A DNA stretch of 64,000 nucleotides, taken from positions 77,073 through 141,072 of the forward strand of contig JAUNDN010000001.1 of assembly GCA_030526045.1 (NCBI GenBank). The letters are read 5' to 3'. Under the pieces are notes generated by a model that made no database searches, was not told the origin of the DNA, and was given only the letters and a program-made list of their open reading frames with translations. Shown piece after piece: positions 17,825-27,150 of this stretch. Positions within the stretch are counted from its first letter, which is position 1. Every line of letters begins with the position of its first letter. The DNA is from Bacillota bacterium. GTDB taxonomy: Bacteria; Bacillota; Clostridia; Lachnospirales; Lachnospiraceae. The translations under genes were made by a program, and so were the position numbers.

Positions 17825-18778
17825 TTATAGGGAAATACTGCCCTTTTCCTTTTCTTCTTTGTATAAACGATATACACATACTGCCGCCAGCAAAATAAAG
17901 CCCATTCCGCCGATCAAGCCGGTTGGAGCCGGTCCCAGAAAAACATTGTACGGATTGTCAAGAGAGGTAAAGTAAATACCTGTAGCGGCAAATCCGTTTA
18001 TCATGCCATGCCCCAAGATTGCCGGAATACAACTTTTGGTCTTAATCGTTACATAAGACAATATAATCCCAAGCACCGTACAGAATATGCACATTGCAAG
18101 AATTCCCGTCACTGGATAGCCCAGGTAACCGTTACCGTAATTATGTCCCATAATGGTCAGCGGCATATGCCACAGCCCCCAAATCACTCCGGTGATCAAA
18201 AGGGTAGGCACAACCTTCAATTTCTTCAACATCTTAGGGAGCAGATAACCTCTCCAGCCCCATTCCTCGCCAAAGCAGTTTAAAACATTCAAAAAGGGTG
18301 AAAGAAAAAGCCCCATCAGAATCTGCAGTGTCATCGTCTGCTGCAGCTGTGTAACGGTGACCTCCACCTCCGTGCCGGAAGCCTGAGCCTGGGCTTCATA
18401 CATTGCCATTAAATAGCCCAGCTGTCCGTCAAACTGTTTTGGGAAAATCAAAAAGTAAAGTACCATTCCAAACACGGTAAGAAGAGCGAAGCCAAACCAT
18501 ACAAGTGCATAATACCGAAGATTTCCCTTCAGATTCAGTGCTATCATCAATTCCCTGCCGCGAAACCCTTCCTTGGTGAATAGCCTAGTCAAGATCACTG
18601 CCATCGTAGGAATAAACATTACCCCACTGATCAGAGACTGCGCTAAAATGGCATGATTGATATCAGTGCTTCCCAGAATCGGTGCAATCATAAAAATTTC
18701 AACTGCATAGGTAAGCACGAAAGTAATCCCAAGATAGACAAATATTCTTCTCTTATCCATATCTTTATCTGTATTCAT
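17825..18778 (-). CDS. CPBP-family intramembrane metalloprotease
   Basis: 317-residue polytopic membrane protein with about eight hydrophobic segments. The CPBP (Abi/Rce1-like) motifs are present: EEWGWRGYLLP (Glu171, Glu172, Arg176), GLWHMPL with His at about 204, and a later HGMINGF. Relatives cleave within the membrane or mature peptides and anchored proteins; the substrate here is unknown. It starts 12 nt after the mannose-1-phosphate guanylyltransferase, so they are probably cotranscribed. Confidence 0.9.
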   Translation of the reverse strand: MNTDKDMDKRRIFVYLGITFVLTYAVEIFMIAPILGSTDINHAILAQSLISGVMFIPTMAVILTRLFTKEGFRGRELMIALNLKGNLRYYALVWFGFALLTVFGMVLYFLIFPKQFDGQLGYLMAMYEAQAQASGTEVEVTVTQLQQTMTLQILMGLFLSPFLNVLNCFGEEWGWRGYLLPKMLKKLKVVPTLLITGVIWGLWHMPLTIMGHNYGNGYLGYPVTGILAMCIFCTVLGIILSYVTIKTKSCIPAILGHGMINGFAATGIYFTSLDNPYNVFLGPAPTGLIGGMGFILLAAVCVYRLYKEEKEKGSISL

Positions 18779-18790
18779 TATTCTGTCCTC

Positions 18791-20101
18791 TTACAAATCA
18801 TATTTTTTCTTGTCATTAACACTGATTTCCTTGCCAAGCTGTACCTCAATCAGTTTGATCTCCGTATCTGCAAGAATCGTATGCTTGCAGCCTGCCGGCA
18901 ATTCCACAACATCTCCGGCTTTTACGGGCTGCTGCACTCCGTCAATAACCGTTCTTCCTTTGCCGGAGATTACGGTCCAGACCTCTCTTCGCCTGCCATG
19001 ACTGTGATAATTCATACTGCGTCCGGCCTTCAGGGTAACCTTAATCGTCATGCTTTCATCTTCAATATCAATCACCTTGAAGCTTCCCCATGACTTTTCC
19101 GCAAACATGATCTGCTGGTCAATACTGTCCACATACGGCTTGATATAGCTGGACTGCTCCTTATCGGAAACCAGAATTCCCTCCGGACTTGCGGAAACCA
19201 CTACATCCTTAAGTCCCATGCAAAGCACCGGCACATCCAGTTCATTAACCACATGAACATTTTCACATCTGTCATTAAAAATTGCATTGCCTACGCTGGT
19301 CTCTTCCATTGCCTCTGTTAAGGTATTCCAGGTTCCCAGATCCTTCCACTGACCTGCAAAACGCATAACACGGATCTTCTTTTCCTTTTCCACTACCGCA
19401 TAGTCAAAGCTGATCTTCGTCAGCTGATCGTATTTGGAGAACAGATCCCAATAATCCGTAAATTCAATGAGTTCATGCGCCTTTTCCAGCATATATTTCA
19501 ATTGAAAGGCAAACACACCACCATTCCACAGGGCTCCCTGCTTAATATACTCCTTAGCGGTATAAAGATCCGGCTTTTCCTTGAAGGTGCTGACCATGCT
19601 GACTCTTTCTTTATCCTGCGGGATCACGTAACCATACTTTTCACTGGGATAGGTCGGTTCAATCCCCATAAGCACCAGATTTGCTGTATCCTCCGCAGCA
19701 AGCTGCCCCAGCTCCTTAAGCGCTTCAAAATAGTCCTGTTCCACATAAGGATCTACAGGACAGACTACCACCGGCTCATCCTCCTGCACCTTGTTTACAT
19801 CATGCAGCCAGGCTGCTGCAAGCGCAATTGCAGGGAATGTGTCTCTTCTGCATGGCTCCACACAGACACCTACTGCATTGCCAAGCTGATTATGAATAGC
19901 GGAAACCTGTGTCTTAGAGGTTGCGATCGTGACACGCGCTTCCTTGTCTACACTGCAGATCTGCCTGTATACCCTCTGCACCATAGACTCATATTCTCCG
20001 TCTTCGGTCTTAAAAATCTTAATAAACTGTTTGGAACGTATATCGTTTGACAAAGGCCACAGACGCTTTCCCGAGCCGCCTGATAATAATACAATATTCA
20101 T
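18791..20101 (-). CDS. manC: Mannose-1-phosphate guanylyltransferase with C-terminal cupin
   Basis: 436 residues. The N-terminal nucleotidyltransferase domain has LLSGGSGKRLWPLS (about 4-17) and FKEKP followed by NGGVFAFQ. The C-terminal cupin (about 345-430) has the SMNYHSHGRRREVW motif of the type II phosphomannose isomerase fold. It converts mannose-1-phosphate and GTP to GDP-mannose for surface polysaccharide. The cupin here may or may not be an active isomerase. AAGGAG precedes the start. Confidence 0.9.
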   Translation of the reverse strand: MNIVLLSGGSGKRLWPLSNDIRSKQFIKIFKTEDGEYESMVQRVYRQICSVDKEARVTIATSKTQVSAIHNQLGNAVGVCVEPCRRDTFPAIALAAAWLHDVNKVQEDEPVVVCPVDPYVEQDYFEALKELGQLAAEDTANLVLMGIEPTYPSEKYGYVIPQDKERVSMVSTFKEKPDLYTAKEYIKQGALWNGGVFAFQLKYMLEKAHELIEFTDYWDLFSKYDQLTKISFDYAVVEKEKKIRVMRFAGQWKDLGTWNTLTEAMEETSVGNAIFNDRCENVHVVNELDVPVLCMGLKDVVVSASPEGILVSDKEQSSYIKPYVDSIDQQIMFAEKSWGSFKVIDIEDESMTIKVTLKAGRSMNYHSHGRRREVWTVISGKGRTVIDGVQQPVKAGDVVELPAGCKHTILADTEIKLIEVQLGKEISVNDKKKYDL

Positions 20102-20164
20102 CCGAATCTCCTTTATACCTTGTATATGAGGTCAAAAGCATGATATAGCGCAAAACGGACAAAA

Positions 20165-21856
20165 CTACAAATCAAAGGATACCTTGATCATTTCCTCCAT
20201 GGAGGTGATCCCCTCCAGTACGTATTCTGTTGCACTCATGCGCAAGGTGTTCATACCTTCTTCCAAGGCTTTATTCTTAATATCCTCTGCGCTTCCGTTT
20301 TTGCTGATGATATTTTTCAGAGGCTGCGTCACTTCCATAATTTCATAAACACCGATTCTGCCCCTGAAACCGGTCCCGTCACACTTAGGGCAGCCGCAGG
20401 GTTCATAGATGGTAATATCTGCATCGGCTGGTTGATTCAGCAGCTCCAGATCATCTGCATTAGCCTTCTTTGGCTTCTTACAGTTGGGGCAAAGGCGGCG
20501 CACCAGTCTCTGGGCAATAACACCAACCGTGGAATCCGCAATCAGATATGGTTCGATCCCCATATCCTCCAGACGGGTAATCGTGCTTGCTGCTGAGTTG
20601 GTATGAAGCGTAGAAACCACAAGGTGTCCTGTAATGGATGCCTGTACTGCAATACTTGCTGTCTCCTGATCTCGGATCTCACCGATCATGATAATATCCG
20701 GGTCCTGTCGCAAAATAGAACGAAGTGCACTAGCAAAGGTCAAGTTTGCCTTATTATTTACCTGTACCTGATTAATTCCATCGATATTCGCTTCCACCGG
20801 GTCCTCGACGGTAATAATATTTACATCCTCTTTGTTTAATTCACTGAGTGCGGTATAAAGCGTTGTTGATTTACCACTTCCTGTAGGGCCTGTAACAAGC
20901 AGAATTCCGTGAGGATTCTGCAAAATATGATCAAATTTCTTCATATCTGCCGGCTTTAGACCAAGCTGACTCTTTTCCTTTGTAAGGGCATTCTTGGAGG
21001 TAAGACGCATTACTACCTTCTCACCGTATACTGTCGGCAGAATGGATACACGGATATCAAACTCGTGGCGATCTACAATCTGGGTAATACGACCGTCCTG
21101 AGGCTTTCTCTTTTCGGAAATATCCATGCCTCCGATAATTTTGATTCTGGCAACAATTGCCGGAAGCAGACGAATATTATAATCTGCCTTTTCATAAAGG
21201 GCTCCGTCGATGCGGTAACGGATACGCACCTGACGCTCCATCGGCTCAATATGAATATCGGATGCTCTCTGGCGTACCGCCTGATCAATCATATTCTTTA
21301 CAAGCTGAACGATCGGGGAGTTGTTGACATCTTCACTATAGATATCATTCTGCTCCTCAAACTGACTTTCCTTTTCTCTGGTATATTCCTCCAGTGCGGA
21401 ATTTACCTCCGCCTGACCGTAATACTTATCCAGCGCCAGCATAATACTTCTGGTCGTTGCAACTACCGGTTCCACCTGAAGATTGGTGATGATTGTAATA
21501 TCATCCATGGCAGTCATATCAAGCGGGTCTGCCATCGCTACCCGCAAAATATTCGCGCCTTCCGCCGAATAATCAAAGGGAAAAATTTTGTGCTTCTTCA
21601 GGACATTGGCGGGAATCAGGTCAAGCACCTCTTCTGATATATTGGTATTCTGCAAGTCCACCGTATCCAGTTCCAGCTGGGTACTGAGAGCCTTAACGAT
21701 ATTCTCCTCTGTCGTGATTCCTTCATCTACAAGCGTTTCACCCAGCTTGCGGCCGCTTCCCTTTTGAAGTTCCAAGCCCTTTGTTAGCTGTTCTTGTGTA
21801 ATTACGCCACTGTTTACCAGTGCATCTCCAAGACGTATCTTTTTTCTATAATTCAT
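20165..21856 (-). CDS. pilB: Type IV pilus / type II secretion assembly ATPase with MshEN c-di-GMP-binding domain
   Basis: 563 residues. The N-terminus has two 24-residue MshEN motifs: RLGDALVNSG...L24...L28..Q31 starting at Arg8, and KLGETLVDEG...I53...L57..Q60 starting at Lys37. They are separated by exactly five residues, as in established c-di-GMP-binding MshEN domains. The GspE/PilB ATPase core follows, with Walker A GPTGSGKSTT (about 323-332), Walker B DPDIIMIGEIRD, and a four-Cys zinc site (CPNCKKP...CGCPKCDGTG). It powers pilus extension or pseudopilus assembly. It lies 19 nt after pilT, with no pilin or platform gene nearby. Confidence 0.92.
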   Translation of the reverse strand: MNYRKKIRLGDALVNSGVITQEQLTKGLELQKGSGRKLGETLVDEGITTEENIVKALSTQLELDTVDLQNTNISEEVLDLIPANVLKKHKIFPFDYSAEGANILRVAMADPLDMTAMDDITIITNLQVEPVVATTRSIMLALDKYYGQAEVNSALEEYTREKESQFEEQNDIYSEDVNNSPIVQLVKNMIDQAVRQRASDIHIEPMERQVRIRYRIDGALYEKADYNIRLLPAIVARIKIIGGMDISEKRKPQDGRITQIVDRHEFDIRVSILPTVYGEKVVMRLTSKNALTKEKSQLGLKPADMKKFDHILQNPHGILLVTGPTGSGKSTTLYTALSELNKEDVNIITVEDPVEANIDGINQVQVNNKANLTFASALRSILRQDPDIIMIGEIRDQETASIAVQASITGHLVVSTLHTNSAASTITRLEDMGIEPYLIADSTVGVIAQRLVRRLCPNCKKPKKANADDLELLNQPADADITIYEPCGCPKCDGTGFRGRIGVYEIMEVTQPLKNIISKNGSAEDIKNKALEEGMNTLRMSATEYVLEGITSMEEMIKVSFDL

Positions 21857-21875
21857 AATGGTACCTTCAAACTCT

Positions 21876-22931
21876 TTACATTACTTTATTCTGCATTGCA
21901 TCCGGATCCTGTGCAAACTGAATTGCCATCTCCCGACTGATCTTTCCTTCATAAAAAAGCTGTGTGATTGCTTCATCCATCGTAATCATACCCATTTTAC
22001 GATTGGTCTGCATGACAGAAACCAGCTGATGGGATTTTCCCTCGCGGATCAGATTCCGCACTGCATGATTGGTATGCATTACCTCAAATGCCGCCACACG
22101 CCCTTTCCCGTCATAGGTTGGGATCAGCTGCTGAGATATGACCGCCTCAAGCACATTTGCCAGCTGCACACGAATCTGCTGCTGCTGATGTGGCGGGAAA
22201 ACATCGATCACACGGTCAACCGTGCTTGCCGCGCCAATCGTATGCAGGGTAGAAAGTACCAGGTGTCCTGTTTCTGCCGCAGTAATTGCAACACTGATGG
22301 TTTCAAAATCACGCATCTCCCCCACCAGAATCACATCCGGATCCTCACGAAGCGCCGCGCGCAGCGCATTTGCATAGCTCTGGGAATCAAGGCCAATCTC
22401 TCTCTGGTTAACCATGGACAGTTTATGCTGATGCAGATACTCAATAGGGTCCTCAAGAGTAATGACATGTGCATCCCGGCAATTATTAATCTTATCAATA
22501 ATTGCTGCCAGTGTAGTTGATTTACCGCTTCCCGTAGGCCCTGTCACCAGAACCAGTCCCCTTTTCCTCTCATACAGATTGATAACGGATTCGGGAACTC
22601 CAAGTACCTCCGGAGAAGGAACCTGCGTGCCCACAAGACGCAATGCCACAGCGGCAGAGCCTCTCTGCTTGTATGCGTTTACCCTGTATCTTCCAAGCTC
22701 CGGAATAGAGAAGGACATATCATATTCTCCTCTTTCCTCAAAGCGTGCCAACTGGATTTCCGACATAATCTGGGTAACCACATTCATCGTATCATTTGGC
22801 AGCATCCTGGGAAAATCCATGGTAATCAGTTTCCCGTTCACCCGCATTTTGGGCGGAATTCCTACAGTAATATGCACATCGGATGCTCCCGCATCCTTAG
22901 CAACCCTCATAATCTGTTCTATTTCCGGCAT
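21876..22931 (-). CDS. pilT: Twitching motility (pilus retraction) ATPase PilT
   Basis: 351 residues, typical PilT length. It has Walker A GPTGSGKSTT, the Asp box and Walker B (EDPDVILVGEMRD), the His box STLHT, and the C-terminal AIRNLIREGK-type segment (here AVRNLIREGKSHQL) that PilT uses for retraction. The start follows GGAGTG at good spacing. With the next gene it forms the antagonistic extension/retraction motor pair of a type IV pilus. Confidence 0.94.
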   Translation of the reverse strand: MPEIEQIMRVAKDAGASDVHITVGIPPKMRVNGKLITMDFPRMLPNDTMNVVTQIMSEIQLARFEERGEYDMSFSIPELGRYRVNAYKQRGSAAVALRLVGTQVPSPEVLGVPESVINLYERKRGLVLVTGPTGSGKSTTLAAIIDKINNCRDAHVITLEDPIEYLHQHKLSMVNQREIGLDSQSYANALRAALREDPDVILVGEMRDFETISVAITAAETGHLVLSTLHTIGAASTVDRVIDVFPPHQQQQIRVQLANVLEAVISQQLIPTYDGKGRVAAFEVMHTNHAVRNLIREGKSHQLVSVMQTNRKMGMITMDEAITQLFYEGKISREMAIQFAQDPDAMQNKVM

Positions 22932-22990
22932 GGCAAAATCACTCCATTTTCAGCTTTTGAAATCATTTTATCACATTCCGGACTGTATTC

Positions 22991-23938
22991 CTACAATAAA
23001 ATTTTGAAATAATCTATTCGCACATTAGTCCATCGTCCACAGCTGCTGCAATCTGCACTTCTGATCATTTTCTTTTTGCAACAATGTAAGCCAGCATCCG
23101 GTTTTCTTCGAAATATCTCTGACAGAACATCCTGCGCCGCTTTACTCTCTTCAAGATTCCCGTCACCGACAATATAAATATTGGAATTTCTGCTTTTTTC
23201 CTGTAACACAACATCGCCGGCAACACCCCGTTATGCTCCGGTCTTTCCAAAAATTCCCGCAATTTATATTCAAAAGCCGCTTTGGTCAGACAACCGGTAA
23301 GCTTATCCGTATCCCTCTGCTGTTCAATATAGCGCTTTTGTGCCATTTCCCTAAGCTTGGTGCGAATGGATACGAATGATACTGGCATGCACTACACTTC
23401 CGATGAAAAGGCAGCATATTGCGTTTACGGTGTCGGTATATGCCAGATAATATGCCTTTTGATGAAAATCGATTGGAATAAACACCCTGATTACCAGACA
23501 AAAAAAGCAAAATACGCGCCAGGGTTTGTCCATGATCAAAAGCGGTGCCACAATAATAATAATGCAGAAGGTGGTCGCCGAAATATCATTTCTGAGCACC
23601 GTATTGAGAATCAGGGCATAACCGATCATCAAGGACATTGTCGCGTACCAGAGCGGAATAATGAATCGCTTTGCTCCCTTTTTCATCCGTTCACATAAGT
23701 ACCAGATTCCGATAAAACTAATTCCCACCAGAAAGTAAATGGTCCGGTTTGGCGCCATCATTTCCAAAAACAGGCTTCCCGTAAAAAGCCCTGTGAACAT
23801 CAGGAGCAGACAGATTGCAGTAAGGTTTAAGGTTCCCCTGTCCTTCTCCAAAATTTCCTGTTCAATTTCCTGATATTCTTCCTTTTTCAGGCCACCATAT
23901 TTCAAATTATTCATACACTTTACAAGAAACTGTTTCAT
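22991..23938 (-). pseudogene. Frameshifted membrane-anchored GGDEF protein
   Basis: The first frame (23938 to about 23370) encodes five or six membrane segments, then runs into a stop. The next frame (23388 to 23065) continues with a linker and the start of a GGDEF domain (REMAQKRYIEQQRDTDKLTGCLTKAAFEYKL, quoted in parts). A third frame (to 22991) holds GDGNLEESKAAQDVLSEIFRR, which resembles the helix before the GGDEF motif. The motif itself and the C-terminal half are gone. At least two frameshifts and a truncation make it non-functional as a cyclase. A promoter with SARP-type repeats lies upstream. Confidence 0.82.
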
Positions 23939-24007
23939 TCTTTGATCTTCTCCTGTTTTCCACCTGTTGCAAACCTAATACGGGAAATTTATCATTATTT
24001 GGAATCT

Positions 24008-24041
24008 ATTATAAACCACCCTTCGTAACCCAACCGTAACC
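24008..24041 (-). promoter_or_regulatory. Promoter with SARP-type heptamer direct repeats (upstream of GGDEF relic)
   Basis: Minus strand GGTTACG (24035-24041), N4, GGTTACG (24024-24030), 10 nt, TATAAT (24008-24013). There is no -35 hexamer; the repeats occupy that place with 11-bp phasing. The same layout recurs at 27151-27184. Confidence 0.7.
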
Positions 24042-24107
24042 AAAAGAGGCAAAAAAGCAAAGAAATTAAAGAAAAAGCAAAGAAATTTTACATTCATATC
24101 ATATTAA

Positions 24108-24150
24108 TAATAAAACAGTCGAATATTGGCAAACGCCAACATTCGACTGT
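24108..24150 (-). terminator. Terminator after the Rpn nuclease gene
   Basis: A 16-bp stem with one mismatch (24115-24130 with 24135-24150) has a 4-nt loop and is followed on the minus strand by TTTTATTATT. It starts 30 nt after the gene's stop. Confidence 0.85.
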
Positions 24151-24179
24151 CAATTGCATACTGCTTAGCTGCAATATAT

Positions 24180-25226
24180 CTAAAATTTATCACCATGCAG
24201 AGCTTCTTGAATCTTTTTGGTTTCATAATCAGGTGCTGCCATAAGCACCGCTTCATATATTGGGGAAAGATCGTCTTTATTTTCTTCCAATTCTGTTGCT
24301 ATGGTGTCCAGCGTCTTGCCTTTCCTGACTTTTTTGCAAATCAATTCAATTAGCTTCTGTTCCTCGCCACGTTCAATTCCCTGAATAATACCACGCTTCA
24401 TTCCACGTTCCATACCACGTTCTATTCCACGTTCATATATACCATCACTCAAGTTACACATTCGCCCTACACCCTCCTTCATTTCTCTGGTTGTAGCTAT
24501 TCCATACTCTTTCTCTAATCTCAACAATTTTTCTGCCGGCTTCATTTCTCCTGAAAACACCGTGCCCAAAAAGCCATGCAGCGGGGTTTTCTTTTTCCGG
24601 CAGCTTTCCTCGTCCAGCCCTATCATCACAACAGACAACAAGTCATATCTGTGGTTTCCCTCCTTTGTTCCGAAAATGATATGGGGCTCCATTCGGTATT
24701 CTATGATGGTGTCCGCCTCCTTTTTCGGAGCATTCAAACACAGCCATATGGAATACACCTTTTTCACGTTGTCATAATCTTCCGCTGCAAACTCCGTGTC
24801 CAATTGCGCTGACAGCATCCTGGCGCAATAGAAAACACCTCTCGTCACCAGATCATAACCCGGATAATAGTCTTTCTGAATCTCCACATTCAGAATCAGT
24901 TTGACCCTCTCTGCGTTTCGTGTAATCACATAAAACCGGACATCAAAGGTGACTTCTCCCTCGTTTGGTACTTTGTCCTCTGTTGTCATTCCGGTAATAG
25001 CTTCCGTTTTTTTCTTTCCCGGATGCACCGGCGTTTCTGCCACCTCAATATCTTCAATAGCATTTGCTATCTCTTCCAGAGTACAGTCCCTCATCTCCTT
25101 AACCGTATACTTCACGATCCAAGAAATCACGCCTTTGTCTGCTACAATCTTTTTGGCTTCCGTGTCATACTGCGCCTTCATTTCAGCAATATTTATCGCA
25201 TCAGCCAGATACGTCTTTTTCTTCAT
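24180..25226 (-). CDS. Rpn-family PD-(D/E)XK nuclease / putative transposase
   Basis: 348 residues from the ATG at 25226 (MKKKTYLADAINIAEMK), preceded by GTGGGGG. An upstream extension of 34 residues in the same frame is not supported. The nuclease core shows FDVRF (catalytic Asp) and LNVEIQKDY (the E-x-Q form of the active site), as in Rpn and transposase_31 proteins. The C-terminus has a 4-residue periodic tract (GIERGMERGMKRG...) typical of the family and visible in DNA as a near-12-bp repeat. Rpn proteins promote RecA-independent recombination in E. coli; their role in clostridia is unsettled. It lies beside a multi-hairpin repeat. Confidence 0.85.
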   Translation of the reverse strand: MKKKTYLADAINIAEMKAQYDTEAKKIVADKGVISWIVKYTVKEMRDCTLEEIANAIEDIEVAETPVHPGKKKTEAITGMTTEDKVPNEGEVTFDVRFYVITRNAERVKLILNVEIQKDYYPGYDLVTRGVFYCARMLSAQLDTEFAAEDYDNVKKVYSIWLCLNAPKKEADTIIEYRMEPHIIFGTKEGNHRYDLLSVVMIGLDEESCRKKKTPLHGFLGTVFSGEMKPAEKLLRLEKEYGIATTREMKEGVGRMCNLSDGIYERGIERGMERGMKRGIIQGIERGEEQKLIELICKKVRKGKTLDTIATELEENKDDLSPIYEAVLMAAPDYETKKIQEALHGDKF

Positions 25227-25330
25227 TTGTCCCCCACTTTCCCTGTATCCTACAGAAATCTTTTCGCAAAAACAGAGAAAATGAGATACTATCATTAGTA
25301 TAAGCTGAACAATACTTTTTGACAACAAAA

Positions 25331-25478
25331 TTCCCTGTTATTACCGTTTTTGTTACCAGTTGAATGTTTCGGCGAAACGCCGTTTCGAATGCCTTAGGCA
25401 TTTGATGTTCCAACATGTATGCTTACGGAAGTAGAGAAACTTCCGATATTTCAACTGTAACATAGAAATAACAGGGAA
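25331..25478. repeat. Cloverleaf-like nested inverted-repeat element
   Basis: Outer 12-bp perfect arms TTCCCTGTTATT (25331-25342) and AATAACAGGGAA (25467-25478). Inside them a second 12-bp stem (25352-25364 with 25450-25461, one bulge) encloses small hairpins: CGGCG/CGCCG (25370-25382), AATGCC/GGCATT (25388-25402), ATGT/ACAT (25405-25416) and CGGAAGT/ACTTCCG (25426-25445). A 5-bp repeat ACAAA (25325-25329, 25479-25483) may be a target duplication but is low complexity. It fills the space between the lipoprotein stop and the Rpn gene. A MITE-like or structured-RNA element are both possible. Confidence 0.75.
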
Positions 25479-25483
25479 ACAAA

Positions 25484-26665
25484 TTAATTTTCTATAAAAT
25501 CTGAAAAAATATCCTCCAGAATTCCCTCAGGTGTCATACTTCTGTAATGGTCAGGATCAGTGAGTCCTCCGTTCTCTCCTGTCAGGCTCCATGTGAATTT
25601 GCCGGTGTATTCACCGTCAATTGCTGTATACTTTTCATACTCCTTTAAGGCAATCGGATATCTCGTATACCATTCCGGAAAATATTTTGACATATAGGAA
25701 TCGGCAAGACGGTAAGCATCACAATTTTCATCCTCTCCGATCGCAGACAGCTCTGGTCCACCTCCCGGTTGCCCTGTTCTGCTATCTGCAGCAGTACTGT
25801 GCAGAATCAAAATACTTCCGTCCTCGCAGGTGCCGACACAGATCCATACATGCCCCTTGATGCTGAATATGTCGCCCGGATAAAATTCGGAATTTGCAAA
25901 GTCCGTTGGCTTTTCTACTTCTTGTGTCCACTCACCCCAGCCATTCTGCGCAAGTGTTTTGGCTGTCTTGGTGGAGGACATGACATATCCGTCCTGACCG
26001 CTCTTCGTATTCGTAATGTTATATAGAATCCATCCCACATACCCGGAGCAGTCCAGGCCTGCATAATAGTACTCATTATATCCGCCATAAGGATAATAGC
26101 TGTTCGCCGCATCCTTGAGTGTTTCATCACCATTTTTGTCACGATAGGTATAGTTCTCATCCTGCTCCCGAAAAAATCTCACCCAGTCCTCGGATATACC
26201 AATCGTTCTTGTCTGGATTGCCGAACCGACATCCTGCCAGTCCCAGCCACCTCCATAGACATAGAGAGTCGTTCCTACCGGCATCAATGCAGTGGAAAGG
26301 AAGTTCTTAAGTGTCCGCTCGCCCGGTGTTCCTTTTACAGGCGGTTGATATTCCTCTGTATCGACACTTTCCTTTTCCTCTGAAGCTGTCACTATTCCGT
26401 CCTCTATATGAATTTCGTAGGTGTACCCTTCCTTCAGGCAATTCTGTATGGGATACGGATATTCCCCTTCTTCATTCGCTATGCCATTATCAATTTTTAG
26501 CGTTTTCTCTTTTTCATTAATCATAAATCGATAAGAAAAGCTATCCTTGGTATCCTTATTGACCTCTTCCGCACCGTAATTCTCTACCCCAAGATAAACA
26601 GCTTCCACAATTTGATTCCCCTGCTTTGCACAGCCACAGACCAGTACCTGAATCACAAACAGCAA
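25484..26665 (-). CDS. NlpC/P60-type lipoprotein, 5' end damaged
   Basis: About 393 residues. The lipobox LVCGC gives a lipid-anchored surface protein, and the C-terminal half is an NlpC/P60-like papain fold with Cys in LDCSGYVGW, His in GHVWICVG and a later HS segment. The N-terminal ~110 residues are unrecognised. The only start is a TTG at 26665 without a ribosome-binding site and without the usual positive N-terminus. The frame is open further upstream (ALKWQILLFVIQVLVCGC) into the SARP remnant, so a deletion seems to have removed the true start. It may be silent or translated by coupling. It differs from the SH3-containing hydrolase at 8082-9143. Confidence 0.75.
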   Translation of the reverse strand: MLFVIQVLVCGCAKQGNQIVEAVYLGVENYGAEEVNKDTKDSFSYRFMINEKEKTLKIDNGIANEEGEYPYPIQNCLKEGYTYEIHIEDGIVTASEEKESVDTEEYQPPVKGTPGERTLKNFLSTALMPVGTTLYVYGGGWDWQDVGSAIQTRTIGISEDWVRFFREQDENYTYRDKNGDETLKDAANSYYPYGGYNEYYYAGLDCSGYVGWILYNITNTKSGQDGYVMSSTKTAKTLAQNGWGEWTQEVEKPTDFANSEFYPGDIFSIKGHVWICVGTCEDGSILILHSTAADSRTGQPGGGPELSAIGEDENCDAYRLADSYMSKYFPEWYTRYPIALKEYEKYTAIDGEYTGKFTWSLTGENGGLTDPDHYRSMTPEGILEDIFSDFIEN

Positions 26666-26689
26666 TATTTGCCATTTTAATGCTGCTTA

Positions 26690-27146
26690 GCTGGGCATTT
26701 CCGGTTTCCGCCCAGGAATACTGTCTCATATATTCCCCACTGTATAGTCTGATTTTTTCCTGATCACCGTCCAAAATCCGGTACAGGTCACATTCTACCT
26801 TCTGTGTAAGAAGATACTTCTTCCTTCCGTCTGTAGCTATGATGTCGTCAACTCCCTTTTCCTTTAATGTATCCATCATTCGTTTAAAAGTTACTCTGCT
26901 TAGGGATTGTGTGCTATCATCAGCTGTCCGGCCCGGCCACAGGCAGGCAATTACCTCTCCTGTCGTAACGCCCTCGCTCCCCCTGCCCACCAGAAGAGCA
27001 AACATTTCCTCCACTTTGGTTCTGCCCCACAGAAGTCTCTCACCATCAACAGTAACTACAAACCCGGGCATAGTCTGAATACTGACCCTTTTCTTGATAT
27101 GTTCATTAAGACTAACTCCTTCAAAATAGTTAATGGAAAGATTTCT
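26690..27146 (-). pseudogene. Remnant of a SARP/BTAD-type transcriptional regulator
   Basis: The readable frame encodes a winged-helix DNA-binding region (VSIQTMPGFVVTVDGERLLW, then TKVEEMFALLVGRGSEGVTT, quoted in two parts) and the start of a bacterial transcriptional activator domain (CDLYRILDGD...YSGEYMRQYSWAE). In Lachnospiraceae such regulators normally begin with a receiver domain and end with a complete BTAD. Here the receiver is missing and the BTAD stops near 26690, where the frame runs into lipoprotein sequence. Both ends look like deletions. A promoter with SARP-type repeats sits directly upstream. Confidence 0.78.
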
Positions 27147-27150
27147 TTAC

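Noticed and set aside
24360..24440. CRISPR-like or tandem repeat array
   Set aside because: The near-12-bp repeats encode the periodic Gly-Arg tract of the Rpn-family protein; there are no spacers.
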